Under the pieces are notes generated by a model that saw only the letters and a list, made by a program, of their open reading frames with translations, did no database searches and was not told the origin of the DNA. Both the position numbers and the translations under genes were made by a program. From contig DHPU01000068.1 in assembly GCA_002407935.1 (NCBI GenBank), positions 12,188-26,831 of the forward strand: a stretch of DNA of 14,644 bases, given 5' to 3'. How positions within the stretch are numbered: position 1 is the stretch's first letter; each line of letters starts with the position of its first letter. Below are positions 14,301 to 14,644 of the stretch, piece by piece. Source of the DNA: Peptococcaceae bacterium UBA5356. Lineage in GTDB: Bacteria; Bacillota; Peptococcia; DRI-13; DTU073.

Positions 14301-14618
14301 CAGGTGTACCGTTGGGCTCTGAGCAAAAAATTCGGCCCATCTGACCTGAATCGCTTTCAAAGCTGCTATAATGTGTTTGCATGCCCCATAATAATTATCA
14401 TAAGCAGGACAAGTACATTCATAATAGTCAATCTCCTGCTCCTCATTAAATTCAATTGTTACCAAATACCTTTGTCTACCTTGAACCACTGCTTTAAAAT
14501 TGTTTCCCTCTGAATCGCACCAAAGTCCCGCTACGCTACCATTTTTATAATACTGGCAACCCTTGGTATATGAAGTTCCCATCGCCGCTGCTTCTTTGAT
14601 ATCTGTTTCTTGCAACAT
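11370..14618 (-). CDS. SNF2-family DEAD/DEAH helicase-like ATPase with SWIM zinc finger
   Basis: This 1082-residue protein has an N-terminal SWIM zinc finger (C68-x-C70, C80-x-H82), then a long middle region of the bacterial SNF2-associated type (about 100-620), then the two motor lobes. Lobe 1 has LRDYQKTGFKWL, the Walker A ADDMGLGKT (K652), DEAQ (744-747) and LTGTPVEN. Lobe 2 has LLFSQFTGML, SLKAGGTGLNL and motif VI QATDRAYRIGQ (from 1017). The length and domain order are normal for bacterial SWIM-SNF2 proteins. These are ATP-dependent DNA translocases thought to remodel protein-DNA complexes or RNA polymerase rather than unwind DNA; the target here is unknown. The ATG is preceded by an in-frame TAG and GGTGA 6 bases upstream. 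The gene is visibly AT-richer than the others and functionally unrelated to the envelope genes. It could also belong to a defence-type island extending outside the window, but nothing here shows that. Confidence 0.94.
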   Translation of the reverse strand: MLQETDIKEAAAMGTSYTKGCQYYKNGSVAGLWCDSEGNNFKAVVQGRQRYLVTIEFNEEQEIDYYECTCPAYDNYYGACKHIIAALKAIQVRWAEFFAQSPTVHLSNSTKALLDFFSADSGMLPKGEISTKISLVPTYCISLLTGRKRSWLEFTIGNDKLYVLKDVRGFLEAMLNGEELVFGKKFVYKPSEAVFDDRSKSILKLLMAAYKDEIQFSNWDYYSSYNSAFFEGKKFKLSDTYLLKFLKIMGEDLFAATINNSNRLDVKIVKGRPPIHLNIQGINEGLSIKLDLDSDVYYGIDVSFKYIYHKGLIYEVDQAFSKYIRPLMACFSETRNAEIRIPVNEASQIFSTVLPALEKIAVVNVDTSLSQKYYREQLEKQIYFDRFGDGISARVEFKYGEVVLNPAEERNKVVSDTDGKLLLRSVFEENKVVNLLKRYGFQPLLGVYRQEDEEATYDFLKEGLPELVEQAEVFYSDDFKKIKIKNSGRVSAGVRLNTGTDMLEMSLQFEGMEPRELIELLSAYKLKKRYHRMKDGGFMPLDSSEFQSVAELVEHLAISKADIKKQLIEIPRYRALYIDSLAKKMAELRIERNSSFKKMVQDIQEPEDMEYKIPEGIKGRLRDYQKTGFKWLKVLAHYGLGGILADDMGLGKTLQVLTFLLSEKGENKRASLVIAPTSLVYNWQEEVQKFAPELKVTVVSGQQGVRLEQLKELKTSDLVVTSYALIKRDLKLYESTEFKYCFLDEAQHIKNPATLNAKAVKSIKAKGYFALTGTPVENTLTELWSIFDFLMPGYLQTHKKFTTRYEMPIVKNGDQKALEDLGRQIKPFILRRMKKEVLKELPEKVESKMSNEMTAEQSKVYAAYLLKAKKQFEDELLANGFEKSQIKILALLTRLRQICCHPSLFIENYEGGSGKLDTLMELVEGAVEGGHRLLLFSQFTGMLSLIKNKLNSLNIQYHYLDGSIKAEDRIKLVNSFNAGEKDVFLISLKAGGTGLNLTGADMVIHYDPWWNPAVEDQATDRAYRIGQKNSVQVIKLITKGTIEEKIYELQQRKKELIDAVIKPGENFLTKMNEAEIRRLFDV

Positions 14619-14644
14619 CTAAAGTCACCATGCCTTCTATAAAA

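Overview
The window looks like chromosome from a low-to-medium GC Gram-positive bacterium of the Firmicutes, probably Clostridia with an S-layer. This rests on csaB next to a DUF5693 gene, a copper-amine-oxidase-N-type surface protein, AGGAGG-type ribosome binding sites, frequent TTG starts and a SNF2 helicase with a SWIM zinc finger. The placement is inferred from gene content; no rRNA or tRNA is present to confirm it. All seven genes lie on the minus strand, so transcription runs from high to low coordinates.

The layout in transcription order is as follows. (1) 14618-11370 encodes a SWIM/SNF2 helicase-like ATPase, visibly AT-richer than the other genes. (2) 11297-9123 encodes a secreted protein with four copies of a ~130-residue domain and a C-terminal copper amine oxidase N-terminal-like domain. 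A perfect 16-bp hairpin terminator follows at 9081-9116. (3) 8905-6740 and 6522-4621 encode two paralogous FAD-dependent oxidoreductases. Both carry an N-terminal export or anchor segment and a C-terminal region resembling degenerate SLH repeats. (4) 4631-2718 (DUF5693 membrane protein), 2725-1604 (csaB) and 1575-10 (murJ) form a tightly packed cell-envelope block. The first FAD gene of the pair has a possible promoter, so items 3 and 4 may be one five-gene operon.

CsaB pyruvylates the secondary cell wall polymer that SLH domains bind. DUF5693 is an uncharacterised membrane family found near it, and MurJ flips lipid-linked wall precursors. Two exported flavoproteins with SLH-like tails directly upstream therefore suggest a cell-surface redox module built and anchored by its own operon. 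That is an inference.

The most unusual details are all in the first flavoprotein gene (8905-6740). It has a run of six evenly spaced cysteines in a GNC-x tetrapeptide repeat between the signal peptide and the FAD domain. It has twelve 9-bp tandem repeats encoding a charged linker. After its TAA stop, the same frame stays open for 40 codons with strong coding character. Three 13-bp direct repeats lie in its 5' region.
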